NCBI GenBank assembly: GCA_018399455.1
Contig: JAGYOT010000093.1
Span: forward strand, 1 to 7,137
Direction of reading: 5' to 3'
Length of the DNA: 7,137 nt
DNA from: Desulfobacterales bacterium
GTDB lineage: Bacteria; Desulfobacterota; Desulfobacteria; Desulfobacterales; Desulfosalsimonadaceae
The notes under the pieces were generated by a model that saw only the letters and a list, made by a program, of their open reading frames with translations, was not told the origin of the DNA and made no database searches. A program made the position numbers and the translations under genes. Below are positions 1 through 5,826 of this stretch, piece by piece. Each line of letters starts with the position of its first letter. The first letter of the stretch is position 1.

Positions 1-130
1 GGCCGCTTAGAAGCCCTTCCGATTTTTCTCCGGACTTCAGGAAACAATCGATCAGTAAATCCATCTGGCTGGAGCTCAATCCTTGGGGTGAGCCGAACCG
101 GTATGTCCGGTACTTCTGAGATACGATCAT
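1..130 (-). CDS. N-terminal fragment of an unidentified protein, coupled to the WaaC-like gene
   Basis: An open frame reads leftward from an ATG at 130-128 and leaves the window with no stop after 43 codons, so the gene is partial. It begins MIVSQKYRTYRFGSPQGLSS and continues with a short hydrophilic stretch ending in a GLLSG motif. The ATG overlaps the TGA of the upstream glycosyltransferase (ATGA), and a GAGAG at 134-138 (minus sense) lies 3 nt ahead of it, which is typical of translational coupling. No conserved catalytic motif lies in the visible part. From context, a gene coupled to a heptosyltransferase is likely to act on the LPS core. A WaaP/InaA-type LPS kinase or another core-modifying enzyme is possible, but that is a guess from position only. 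Confidence is for this being a real coding start, not for the function. Confidence 0.6.
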   Translation of the reverse strand, partial: MIVSQKYRTYRFGSPQGLSSSQMDLLIDCFLKSGEKSEGLLSG

Positions 131-1185
131 AAACTCTCTTTATCCAGGAAATGGCCGTTGGGGTATGCGGCAAGACCGGTTTTTATTTTTTCAATAACCA
201 TTTCCGGCAAAATGTTTGCCATCCGGCAGGGCTTTGTTTTTCTTGTAATAGGGGCATCCCTTGCCTCATCCGTGTTGTATTCATCGATCAAGAGGTCGCG
301 GAACCGATAAGGGCCGCATCTTTTGGGATTGGAGTAGCCATAAAGCCCTATGGTGGGAACCCCTAATGCAACAGCGATATGAAGGGGGCCTGTGTCAGGG
401 GCGACCACCAGACGGCAGCCGTCCAATTGAAGCATCGTGCGCCGGATAGGTTTTTCCAGGGCTGTCATAGGCCTGTTTTTGCAGAGCGAGCAAATTTTAT
501 CGGCAATTTTTTTTTCCCGGCTACTGGGGCCGCCAATCAAAATCGGCTGGAGATTAAGTTTCGTATCCACGTGGTCTATAACCCTGGCATAGCCTTCAGG
601 CATCCAGTCTTTTTCAGGCTGCGATGAAGCAATAACAAATCCGATCACCGCTCGTCCGGAGCCGGAAAAGAAGTTCTGCTGCCATCTTCTTTCGGTCTCG
701 GTAAACTGAAAATCCCATCGGACCGGATAATTTTCAATACCCAGATAATCGACAAACTCGAGGAACTGCTCCTGCACATGCCGCATGGGCTGAATCGGGA
801 TGTGGCGGTTGGTCGCGGCATAGAGAAGTTCGCGGGAACGCTGCCAGTCAAACCCGATTTTTATCTTTGCCCGGCTGAGAAAGGTAAGAAGGCTCACCTT
901 GGCACTGGCCTGGGGGGCGATCACCAGATCAAACCGCTGGCGCCTTAGCTGACGGATCAGGTAAAACCATTCCGTTAAGCCGCCATTTCGGTCAAAAGGG
1001 ATAAACCGGTCCACGACGGGCTGGTGCTTTACCATTTCAAACGGCAGGGTCTGAAGGACCCAGGTCAGCATGGCGTCCGGATAGCCGTGCCTCAGGGCGT
1101 TTACCAGCGCAAGGGCATGGACGGTGTCGCCAATTGCTGAAGTCCGGATCAGACAGATCTGTTTGGCATTTATTTTGGCTGTCAT
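127..1185 (-). CDS. Glycosyltransferase family 9, heptosyltransferase I-like (WaaC/RfaC type)
   Basis: 352 aa, GT-B fold, GT9 family. It probably transfers heptose from ADP-heptose to Kdo of Kdo2-lipid A at the cytoplasmic face of the inner membrane. The N-terminal Rossmann half opens with ICLIRTSAIGDTVHALAL (10-27). D20 sits where the proposed catalytic Asp of E. coli WaaC lies. The segment around 111-140 (GFDWQRSREL...NRHIP...HVQEQ) resembles WaaC (GMDWQTAREP...). The C-terminal half has the GT9 nucleotide-sugar signature VAPDTGPLHIAVALGVPTIG (261-280; D264, H269), followed by a YSNPKRCGPYR segment not seen in enterobacterial WaaC. The ATG at 1185 puts the family's N-terminal beta strand about 10 residues in; the ribosome site is weak. 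It is divergent from the DUF6165-waaF pair and overlaps the next minus gene by 4 nt. GT9 membership is secure. Heptosyltransferase I rather than III or IV is inferred from the WaaC-like segment and the presence of a separate WaaF. Confidence 0.9.
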   Translation of the reverse strand: MTAKINAKQICLIRTSAIGDTVHALALVNALRHGYPDAMLTWVLQTLPFEMVKHQPVVDRFIPFDRNGGLTEWFYLIRQLRRQRFDLVIAPQASAKVSLLTFLSRAKIKIGFDWQRSRELLYAATNRHIPIQPMRHVQEQFLEFVDYLGIENYPVRWDFQFTETERRWQQNFFSGSGRAVIGFVIASSQPEKDWMPEGYARVIDHVDTKLNLQPILIGGPSSREKKIADKICSLCKNRPMTALEKPIRRTMLQLDGCRLVVAPDTGPLHIAVALGVPTIGLYGYSNPKRCGPYRFRDLLIDEYNTDEARDAPITRKTKPCRMANILPEMVIEKIKTGLAAYPNGHFLDKESL

Positions 1186-1410
1186 TTTGTTTTTCAGCGG
1201 TGTGCGTTAGGGCTGTTTCGGTTGAAATCCCGGGTTTTGGTGAACAACCCGCTACTTAACGGTTTTCGGAATCAAAATCAATCGATTTGTCGTATTCGCG
1301 GATTCCGGCAAAGCCGGGTTGATGTTATTTTCTTGAAATTTAACCCAAGTTATGGTTTGTGGGAACAGCAATTTGAAGTGTTGGATAAACGCAAACAAGG
1401 GCAATGGAAG
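1186..1410. other. Divergent intergenic region with short inverted repeats
   Basis: This gap separates the minus-strand WaaC-like gene from the plus-strand DUF6165 gene and must hold the control signals for both. I found no convincing -35/-10 pair on either strand. It contains several small dyads: CGGGTT/AACCCG (1231-1236 and 1246-1251), CGGAATC/GATTCCG (1267-1273 and 1301-1307) enclosing AAATC/GATTT (around ATCGAT, about 1275-1288), and CCGGC-AAA-GCCGG (1305-1317). A reading frame continues upstream of the DUF6165 ATG as far as a TTG at 1222. That extension does not look like the family, so I treat it as non-coding. Confidence 0.45.
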
Positions 1411-1785
1411 ATGAAAATCGAGGTATCCCTTGGCGAGTTGGTGGACAAAGTGAGCATCCTGGCCATCAAACTCGAAAAAATAGAGGATCCGGTAAAGCTT
1501 GCCAATATCCGCCGGGAACATGAACTTTTGCAGCATGAAATGAGGTCAGCGGGCATCACGGAGACCTCGTCGGAATATCGCCGCCTCATCGCCATTAACA
1601 GAAGGCTTTGGGAAATCGAGGATTCGATAAGGGCCAAGGAGGCGGCCAAAACATTTGATGCCGAATTTGTCGAGTTTGCCCGAAGCATATACTTTGAAAA
1701 CGACAAGCGCGCGGCGGTCAAGCGGGAGACCAACCTCCGGTTCGGCTCTGAATTGCTCGAAGAAAAGCAGTACACCGCTTATTGA
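1411..1785 (+). CDS. DUF6165 family protein, LPS-cluster associated
   Basis: 124 aa, small, soluble and highly charged, with no signal peptide or membrane segment. It opens with MKIEVSLGELVDKVSILAIK, followed by KLEKIEDPVKLANIRREHELL. This is the pattern I recognise for DUF6165, a family of unknown function often found near LPS glycosyltransferases. The middle (about 20-85) is rich in heptad-like Leu/Ile spacing with many Glu, Lys and Arg residues, consistent with helical hairpins or a coiled coil. The C-terminal part has YFENDKRAAVKRETN (92-106). The ATG at 1411 was preferred over an upstream TTG at 1222 because it gives the family's usual N-terminus. AAGG/GGAAG-like sequences (about 1396-1410) precede it. 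It lies 26 nt upstream of waaF and is probably co-transcribed. The biochemical role is unknown; a helper of core assembly is inference from position only. Confidence 0.85.
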   Translation: MKIEVSLGELVDKVSILAIKLEKIEDPVKLANIRREHELLQHEMRSAGITETSSEYRRLIAINRRLWEIEDSIRAKEAAKTFDAEFVEFARSIYFENDKRAAVKRETNLRFGSELLEEKQYTAY

Positions 1786-1811
1786 GGAATCCGGCAGAAA
1801 AATCAAGGCGT

Positions 1812-2831
1812 ATGAAGCTATTAATCGTGGCTCCTTCGTGGGTCGGGGATATGACCATGGCGCAGAGCCTCTTTAAGCTGCTCCTGGCTGAAGATCCGCA
1901 CGTGATTATTGATGTGGTGGCGCCGGAGTGGTCATTGCCGCTTTTAACCCGCATGCCTGAAGTCAGAAAAGGTATCGCTCTGCCAGTGGACCACGGGCAG
2001 CTCCGTTTGACCAGACGCTGGTTAATCGGCCGTTCGCTGAAAAAAGAATCCTATGATCAGGCAATTATTATTCCACGGACCTGGAAATCGGCCCTGGTCC
2101 CTTTTTTTGCGGGAATTCCGCGAAGAACCGCCTATGCTGGGGAAATGCGATTCGGGCTGATCAATGACTGGCGAAGGCTGGATAAAACCCGGCTCAATCA
2201 GACCGTCCTTCGTCAGTTGGCACTGGGACATGAAAAAAACGCCGCGCTTCCCGTTAAAGTCAGGTTTTACCCGAAGCTTACGGTCGATCCGCAGAATCAG
2301 GCCCGGTTGATCATGAATCTGGGATTGTCCCTGGATCGGCCGGTTGTATGTTTTTGCCCCGGTGCGGAGTACGGACCTGCCAAACAGTGGCCGGTTGCTT
2401 ATTTCCAGGAACTGGCCGCTTTCCTTATTGATGCGGGCTATCAGGTGTGGACGCTGGGCTCGTCCAAAGAGGGGGATCTGGGCTTGGCCATAGATCCGGG
2501 CAGGCCGCAATGGTATCAGAATCTCTGCGGCCGGACCCGGCTTGAGGATACCGTCGACCTGATGGGTCTGGCGGTGCATTGCGTGTCTAACGATTCCGGA
2601 CTGATGCATGTGGCGGCTGCGACCGCTACCCCTGTTGAAGCGATTTACGGTTCATCCAGCCCCGCCTATACGCCTCCTCTGTCTGAGCGGGCCCGCGTGC
2701 ATTACCTGGGGCTTGGCTGCTCTCCGTGTTATAAAAGAGAATGCCCTTACGGTCATTACAACTGCCTGTACAGAATATCGCCTGACGAAATCTATTGGGC
2801 CATCGTATCCGAAAATAAAGCATGCCCCTGA
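1812..2831 (+). CDS. waaF: Lipopolysaccharide heptosyltransferase II (ADP-heptose:LPS heptosyltransferase)
   Basis: 339 aa GT9 enzyme that adds the second heptose of the LPS inner core to heptose I, using ADP-L-glycero-D-manno-heptose, at the inner face of the cytoplasmic membrane. It follows E. coli WaaF closely: MKLLIVAPSWVGDMTMAQSL at the N-terminus (D13), LLTRMPEV (44-51), SALVPFFAGIPRRT (93-106), GEMRFGLINDWR (110-121), CPGAEYGPAKQWP (182-194) and SNDSGLMHVAAA (259-270). Near the C-terminus there is a Cys cluster (C303, C306, C311, C318; CSPCYKRECPYGHYNC). E. coli WaaF lacks it, but many non-enteric relatives have it. The ATG at 1812 matches the family start. A TTG at 1782 would add 10 unrelated residues. 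The nearest Shine-Dalgarno is a close AAGG at 1805-1808. It follows the DUF6165 gene and converges on hldE. Confidence 0.97.
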   Translation: MKLLIVAPSWVGDMTMAQSLFKLLLAEDPHVIIDVVAPEWSLPLLTRMPEVRKGIALPVDHGQLRLTRRWLIGRSLKKESYDQAIIIPRTWKSALVPFFAGIPRRTAYAGEMRFGLINDWRRLDKTRLNQTVLRQLALGHEKNAALPVKVRFYPKLTVDPQNQARLIMNLGLSLDRPVVCFCPGAEYGPAKQWPVAYFQELAAFLIDAGYQVWTLGSSKEGDLGLAIDPGRPQWYQNLCGRTRLEDTVDLMGLAVHCVSNDSGLMHVAAATATPVEAIYGSSSPAYTPPLSERARVHYLGLGCSPCYKRECPYGHYNCLYRISPDEIYWAIVSENKACP

Positions 2832-2880
2832 TCTTTTCGCCGGCGCAAAAGGTTCGGTGCTGATCCGGGCGTTTCAGGGC
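2832..2880. other. Convergent gap between waaF and hldE, no clear terminator
   Basis: Only 49 nt separate the stop codons of the two facing genes. A weak hairpin can be drawn from CTTTT and AAAAG arms around CGCCGGCG (about 2833-2851). It has a bulge, and no T-run follows it on either strand, so it does not qualify as a standard intrinsic terminator. Transcripts from the two sides may overlap here or end by Rho. Confidence 0.4.
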
Positions 2881-4326
2881 TCATTTGTCGGATGTGCTGA
2901 TCCGATGAATGATTTCGGTTGTGCCACTGCCCGATTTCAGATCCACCAGCATCACGGTGCCGCCCCAGGACTCCACCATATCGCCGCCCACGACAGCTTC
3001 TTTTGAATAATCCCCCCCTTTCACCAGAATCTCTGGCCTGATTCTTTCGATCAGATTAAGCGGGGTGTCTTCTTCAAAGACGATAACCATATCGACATCC
3101 TGGAGGGAAGCCAGAAGTGTGGAGCGGTCGGCCTGATTGAGAACCGGCCGGCCATGACCCTTAAGGCGCCTGACAGATTCGTCTGAGTTCAGTCCAACCA
3201 CCAGTTTGTCCCCGAGCTTGGCGGCATTTCGCAGAAGATGGACGTGACCGGCGTGGAGAAGATCAAAGCAGCCGTTGGTGAAGACCAGCCTCTCCCCTTT
3301 GTTCCGCCACAGTGCGATTTTTTTTACTGCCTCATCCAGGGTTTGGATTTTCAGGCCATGCCCCTCCTGTTCATTTTTTATCTCATCGCATATCTCCCGT
3401 AACGATACCGGCTGGGTGCCCACTTTGCCGACGACGATTCCGGCAGCCAGATTAGCCTTTTCCATGGCAGAACGCCACTCCATGTCGGCTGCCCGGCACG
3501 CAGCCAGGACCGAAATGACCGTATCGCCGGCTCCGGACACATCAAAAACCTGCATCGCCCTCGCCTTTACCGCTTCAGTTTCTCCGTTCGGGCCCACTAT
3601 CTGCATGCCGTTGACGCCCAGGGTGATCAGAAGTTTTTCAAGCTCCAGGGCAACACAGAGCGCTTTTGCTTCATTTGTCCGTCGCTGCTCGGTGTCCACG
3701 GGACCGACGGCCATGGCGGAGAATTCTGAGAGATTGGGGGTAATACAGCTCGCTCTGCGGTATTTTGACCAGTCCGTGCCCTTGGGGTCTACGAAAACAG
3801 GGATCTGCTGCCTGCGGCACAATCGGATCACCCGAGGACAGACAGAGTTCGAGCAGAGGCCTTTGCCATAGTCTGAAAGAATGACCGCACGGCAATCCGG
3901 CAGACGTTCGGAGAAGGCATCAAGAATTTCTTCTTCACCTTCCATGTTCATTTCGTGGGTGTTCTCGTCATCAATTCGAAGGAGATGATGCTGTCCGGAT
4001 AGAATACGGGTTTTGGAAACAGTGGAGCGACTGCGGTCCTCATAGATGTGAAAATCAATACCGGCCTGCTGCAGGAGCCTCTGCAGCTCAAACCGCATGG
4101 CGTCTTTTCCGCAGGCGGATATCAAAAAACACTTTGCACCGATTCCGGCGAGGTTGGCCGCGACATTACCCGCTCCGCCAAGCCGGGAAAACCCTTTCTC
4201 CTTTTTGAGGACCGGTACTGGCGCCTCGGGAGAAATCCGGGAGATATCACCGTCAATGTAACGGTCAAGAATGATATCGCCTACCACAAGAATGTGGCTG
4301 TCCTTAAAGTTGAGCGCCTTATCCAT
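2881..4326 (-). CDS. hldE: Bifunctional heptose-7-phosphate kinase / heptose-1-phosphate adenylyltransferase
   Basis: 481 aa, the normal length for the fused HldE (RfaE). It is a cytoplasmic two-domain enzyme of ADP-heptose synthesis. The N-terminal ribokinase/PfkB domain (about 1-320) phosphorylates D-glycero-beta-D-manno-heptose 7-phosphate at C1. Its motifs are VVGDIILDRY (14-23), RISPEAPVPVL (30-40), the GGAGNVAANLAGIGA block (50-64), and FDVSGAGDT (261-269) with catalytic D268. The C-terminal cytidylyltransferase-like domain (about 345-481) uses ATP to make ADP-heptose. It has TNGCFDLLHAGHVHLL (350-365) with the HxGH motif at H358-H361, then GRPV (392-395) and ILVKGGDY (433-440). The short linker is hydrophilic. 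It starts 45 nt after gmhA on the same strand with only a weak AAGAAA ribosome site, and is the last gene of the gmhB-gmhA-hldE run. All key motifs are intact. Confidence 0.98.
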   Translation of the reverse strand: MDKALNFKDSHILVVGDIILDRYIDGDISRISPEAPVPVLKKEKGFSRLGGAGNVAANLAGIGAKCFLISACGKDAMRFELQRLLQQAGIDFHIYEDRSRSTVSKTRILSGQHHLLRIDDENTHEMNMEGEEEILDAFSERLPDCRAVILSDYGKGLCSNSVCPRVIRLCRRQQIPVFVDPKGTDWSKYRRASCITPNLSEFSAMAVGPVDTEQRRTNEAKALCVALELEKLLITLGVNGMQIVGPNGETEAVKARAMQVFDVSGAGDTVISVLAACRAADMEWRSAMEKANLAAGIVVGKVGTQPVSLREICDEIKNEQEGHGLKIQTLDEAVKKIALWRNKGERLVFTNGCFDLLHAGHVHLLRNAAKLGDKLVVGLNSDESVRRLKGHGRPVLNQADRSTLLASLQDVDMVIVFEEDTPLNLIERIRPEILVKGGDYSKEAVVGGDMVESWGGTVMLVDLKSGSGTTEIIHRISTSDK

Positions 4327-4371
4327 TGGTTTCTTTTATAGCATCGCCCTGTTGTTCTAAAAATGTCTGCC

Positions 4372-4941
4372 TTAAGCGGATTCCATCTGATTTTCGATGG
4401 CTTCGGCCAATGCATGCAGACAAAGGATATGGACTTCCTGGATCCGGGCCGTGCGTCCGGAAGAAACGGGAAAGAGAATATCCGCAAGTTTCCCCAAATC
4501 ACCGCCGCATTCTCCGGTGAGGCCGATCCGCTTCATCCCGATTCTGCCGGCCGCTTTGGCGGCAAGCATGACATTTTCCGAATTCCCGCTGGTGCTGATA
4601 GCGATCAGCACATCGCCTTTCTTTCCAATGGCCTCCACCTGACGGGCAAAACTCTGTTGATACCCATAATCGTTGGCAAGGGCCGTAAGGATAGAAGTGT
4701 CTGTCGTCAGGGCCACCGCCGGAAACGCCGGCCGCTCCCGTTCAAAACGCCCGACCAGCTCTGCGGCAAAATGCTGGGCGTCGGCAGCACTGCCACCGTT
4801 GCCGCAGATTAATATTTTGTGCCGGCGCTGAAGGGCTTCCACGCAAAGCGCCGCTGCAGCCCCAAAGCTTTTTTCAAAAGCGGCAAGACTCGCCTTTAAG
4901 ACCTGCTGGTGTTCTTCCACAATATCTGAAAAGCTTCTCAT
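4372..4941 (-). CDS. gmhA: Sedoheptulose 7-phosphate isomerase (phosphoheptose isomerase)
   Basis: 189 aa, close to E. coli GmhA (192 aa). It is a cytoplasmic SIS-domain enzyme that converts sedoheptulose 7-phosphate to D-glycero-D-manno-heptose 7-phosphate, the first committed step to ADP-heptose. The SIS phosphate-binding elements are ILICGNGGSAADAQHFAAEL (43-62) and ISTSGNSENV (115-124). The zinc and catalytic residues of the family map to H57, E61, Q168 and H176 (RIQEVHILCLH near the C-terminus), so it should be active. The family is usually tetrameric. The start at 4941 is set by a strong GAGGTG (4946-4951, minus sense) 4 nt upstream. That site lies inside the end of gmhB, whose stop is one base away, so translation of the two is probably coupled. 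Confidence 0.97.
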   Translation of the reverse strand: MRSFSDIVEEHQQVLKASLAAFEKSFGAAAALCVEALQRRHKILICGNGGSAADAQHFAAELVGRFERERPAFPAVALTTDTSILTALANDYGYQQSFARQVEAIGKKGDVLIAISTSGNSENVMLAAKAAGRIGMKRIGLTGECGGDLGKLADILFPVSSGRTARIQEVHILCLHALAEAIENQMESA

Positions 4942-4942
4942 G

Positions 4943-5548
4943 CTACACCTCTTTTCTTATCCGCCGCTGCTTGACGATATGTTCGCACGCAGCCCCCAGA
5001 TCATCAAAAGTTCGGATTCTGGCGGCATCCAGGCCCTTGTATTTTCCGTTTTTTATTTCAGCCTCCGTATTTTTTCCCTTGCCCGTCCGAACCAGCCAGG
5101 AGCAGATACCGGCGGCCTGTCCGGCCTGAAGATCCCTGACCGAGTCGCCGATGAAAAGGGTGTGCCGCCTTGGCACACCGCTTTTACGAACGGCGGTTTC
5201 AATCAGACCGGGGGCCGGCTTTCTGCACCGACAGCCTTCATCAGGGGCATGGGGACAAGAATAGACGCCGTCAAAAGAGACGCCCCATGCGGCGGCCTCG
5301 CGCTTCATCTTTGCATGAATTTGTTCAAGTTCGCTTATTCCGATAATCCCGCGGCCGATACAGCTTTGGTTGGTCGCCACCGAGATTTTTATTCCGGATT
5401 GTGCCAGTCTCGAGAGCGCCTCCGGTGCGCCCGGAAGCCACAGCCATTCCGCCGGTGTCCTCACATAACCGCCAGGAGCTTCGTAATTTAGTACCCCGTC
5501 GCGATCCAGGATGACATGCCGGATTTTATGTGTCTCAGGAGGGGGCAT
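4943..5548 (-). CDS. gmhB: D-glycero-beta-D-manno-heptose 1,7-bisphosphate 7-phosphatase
   Basis: 201 aa cytoplasmic HAD-superfamily phosphatase (HisB-N/GmhB type). It removes the C7 phosphate from heptose 1,7-bisphosphate, between the two HldE reactions. HAD motif I is ILDRDGVLN (13-21; nucleophile D15, acid/base D17). Motif II is ATNQS (58-62), and motif III includes RKPAPG with K110. Motif IV is IGDSVRDLQAG (133-143; D135, D139). The zinc-binding loop typical of GmhB is present as CPH...CRC (C98, H100, C106, C108). After TNQS a Cys (C63) stands where E. coli has Gly, followed by IGRG. With HldE rather than HddA/HddC next door, the beta-anomer pathway (ADP-heptose) is favoured over the alpha one (GDP-heptose). 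The ATG at 5548 has an AGGA (5557-5560, minus sense) 8 nt upstream. It is the first gene of the operon. Confidence 0.95.
   Translation of the reverse strand: MPPPETHKIRHVILDRDGVLNYEAPGGYVRTPAEWLWLPGAPEALSRLAQSGIKISVATNQSCIGRGIIGISELEQIHAKMKREAAAWGVSFDGVYSCPHAPDEGCRCRKPAPGLIETAVRKSGVPRRHTLFIGDSVRDLQAGQAAGICSWLVRTGKGKNTEAEIKNGKYKGLDAARIRTFDDLGAACEHIVKQRRIRKEV
4946..4951 (-). promoter_or_regulatory. Ribosome binding site of gmhA inside gmhB
   Basis: GAGGTG in the minus sense lies 4 nt ahead of the gmhA ATG and is embedded in the last codons of gmhB. It fixes the gmhA start and suggests that the two proteins are made in step. Confidence 0.75.
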
Positions 5549-5635
5549 CTTGGTTTTCCTGTCTTCTGGCCCGCCTTGCAGGAGTGTACGGCCTGGTTTG
5601 TTTTTTGTCGGATTTTTCGATTATATCAGAGATTT

Positions 5636-5664
5636 CATATAAATGGTTACAGCCGGTTTTTCAA
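5636..5664 (-). promoter_or_regulatory. Candidate sigma70-type promoter of gmhB-gmhA-hldE
   Basis: In the minus sense, TTGAAA (5664-5659) and TATATG (5641-5636) are separated by exactly 17 nt. These match the -35 and -10 consensus at five and four of six positions. Transcription would start near 5629 and give a leader of about 80 nt before gmhB. A perfect TATAAT lies slightly downstream (5625-5620) but has no good -35. The -35 box touches the edge of the dyad at 5664-5688. Confidence 0.4.
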
Positions 5665-5688
5665 TCCCTTTTTATCGATAAGAGGGAT
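5664..5688. repeat. Inverted repeat (dyad A) in the gmhB/aminotransferase divergent region
   Basis: ATCCCT (5664-5669) is mirrored by AGGGAT (5683-5688). Read on the plus strand, pairing continues inward through T-G, T-A and T-A to give a 9-bp stem with a 7-nt loop. The centre contains the palindrome TATCGATA (5673-5680). One nucleotide separates it from the larger dyad that follows, and its left edge touches the gmhB -35 box. No T-run follows, so it is not a standard terminator. Confidence 0.6.
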
Positions 5689-5689
5689 A

Positions 5690-5735
5690 TTGCAAGCCTC
5701 AGCCCGGCTGCCGGCTGCCGGGATTATGCTTGCAA
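5690..5735. repeat. Interrupted inverted repeat (dyad B), 46 nt
   Basis: Two perfect nested arm pairs share one centre. The outer arms are TTGCAAGC (5690-5697) and GCTTGCAA (5728-5735). The inner arms are CCCGGC (5703-5708) and GCCGGG (5717-5722). A 5-nt stretch lies between outer and inner arm on each side, and an 8-nt centre (TGCCGGCT) completes it. As RNA or a cruciform this forms a 14-bp hairpin with a symmetrical 5x5 internal loop. Neither side is followed by a T-run. No transcript from a neighbouring gene would run into it, because both flanking genes point away. An operator, a structured extragenic palindrome of the REP type, or a remnant of a mobile element are all possible. Confidence 0.7.
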
Positions 5736-5770
5736 AGTTCTGTTAAAAAAGATACATCTTATAAGTTGTG

Positions 5771-5788
5771 ACTTTTGAATGTCAAAGT
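5771..5788. promoter_or_regulatory. Small operator-like dyad upstream of the aminotransferase
   Basis: ACTTT (5771-5775) and AAAGT (5784-5788) form 5-bp arms with 8 nt between them. The dyad overlaps the candidate -35 box TTGAAT (5775-5780), a position from which a bound repressor could block transcription. The arms are short, so chance is a real alternative. Confidence 0.25.
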
Positions 5789-5804
5789 GAAATCCATTTA
5801 TCAT
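5775..5804 (+). promoter_or_regulatory. Candidate promoter of the aminotransferase gene
   Basis: TTGAAT (5775-5780) and TATCAT (5799-5804) are spaced by 18 nt and match consensus at four and five of six positions. Transcription would start near 5811, leaving a very short leader that still includes the ribosome site at 5814-5820. Confidence 0.3.
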
Positions 5805-5813
5805 TGCCGAGTC

Positions 5814-5820
5814 AAAGGAG
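5814..5820 (+). promoter_or_regulatory. Strong ribosome binding site of the aminotransferase
   Basis: AAAGGAG lies 6 nt ahead of the ATG at 5827, near-ideal in sequence and spacing, and fixes the start of the gene. Confidence 0.85.
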
Positions 5821-5826
5821 CATATC

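Noticed and set aside
1222..1410. N-terminal extension of the DUF6165 frame back to a TTG at 1222
   Set aside because: The 63 extra residues do not resemble the family, whose proteins start at MKIEV; the sequence there is full of inverted repeats, as expected of intergenic DNA.
1782..1811. Upstream TTG start for waaF overlapping the DUF6165 stop
   Set aside because: It adds ten residues unlike WaaF, has no ribosome site, and the ATG at 1812 gives the canonical MKLLIVAPSWVGD start.
2022..2609. 195-codon open frame antisense to waaF
   Set aside because: It lies wholly opposite a clear WaaF gene, has no recognisable domain and no ribosome site of note; it is a shadow of the coding strand.
2833..2851. 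Bidirectional intrinsic terminator between waaF and hldE
   Set aside because: The stem is bulged, and the T and A runs are part of the stem rather than following it, so the U-tract is missing on both strands.
3275..3871. 198-codon open frame antisense to hldE
   Set aside because: The composition is that of reversed hldE codons, with no recognisable motif; the sense strand encodes an intact HldE.
4940..5491. 183-codon plus-strand open frame opposite gmhB
   Set aside because: It covers the GmhB gene, whose HAD motifs and zinc loop are all intact on the other strand, and shows no domain of its own.
5620..5625. Perfect TATAAT (minus sense) as the gmhB -10 box
   Set aside because: At 16-18 nt upstream there is no acceptable -35 hexamer; the TTGAAA-17-TATATG pair is better overall, though this box could still contribute.
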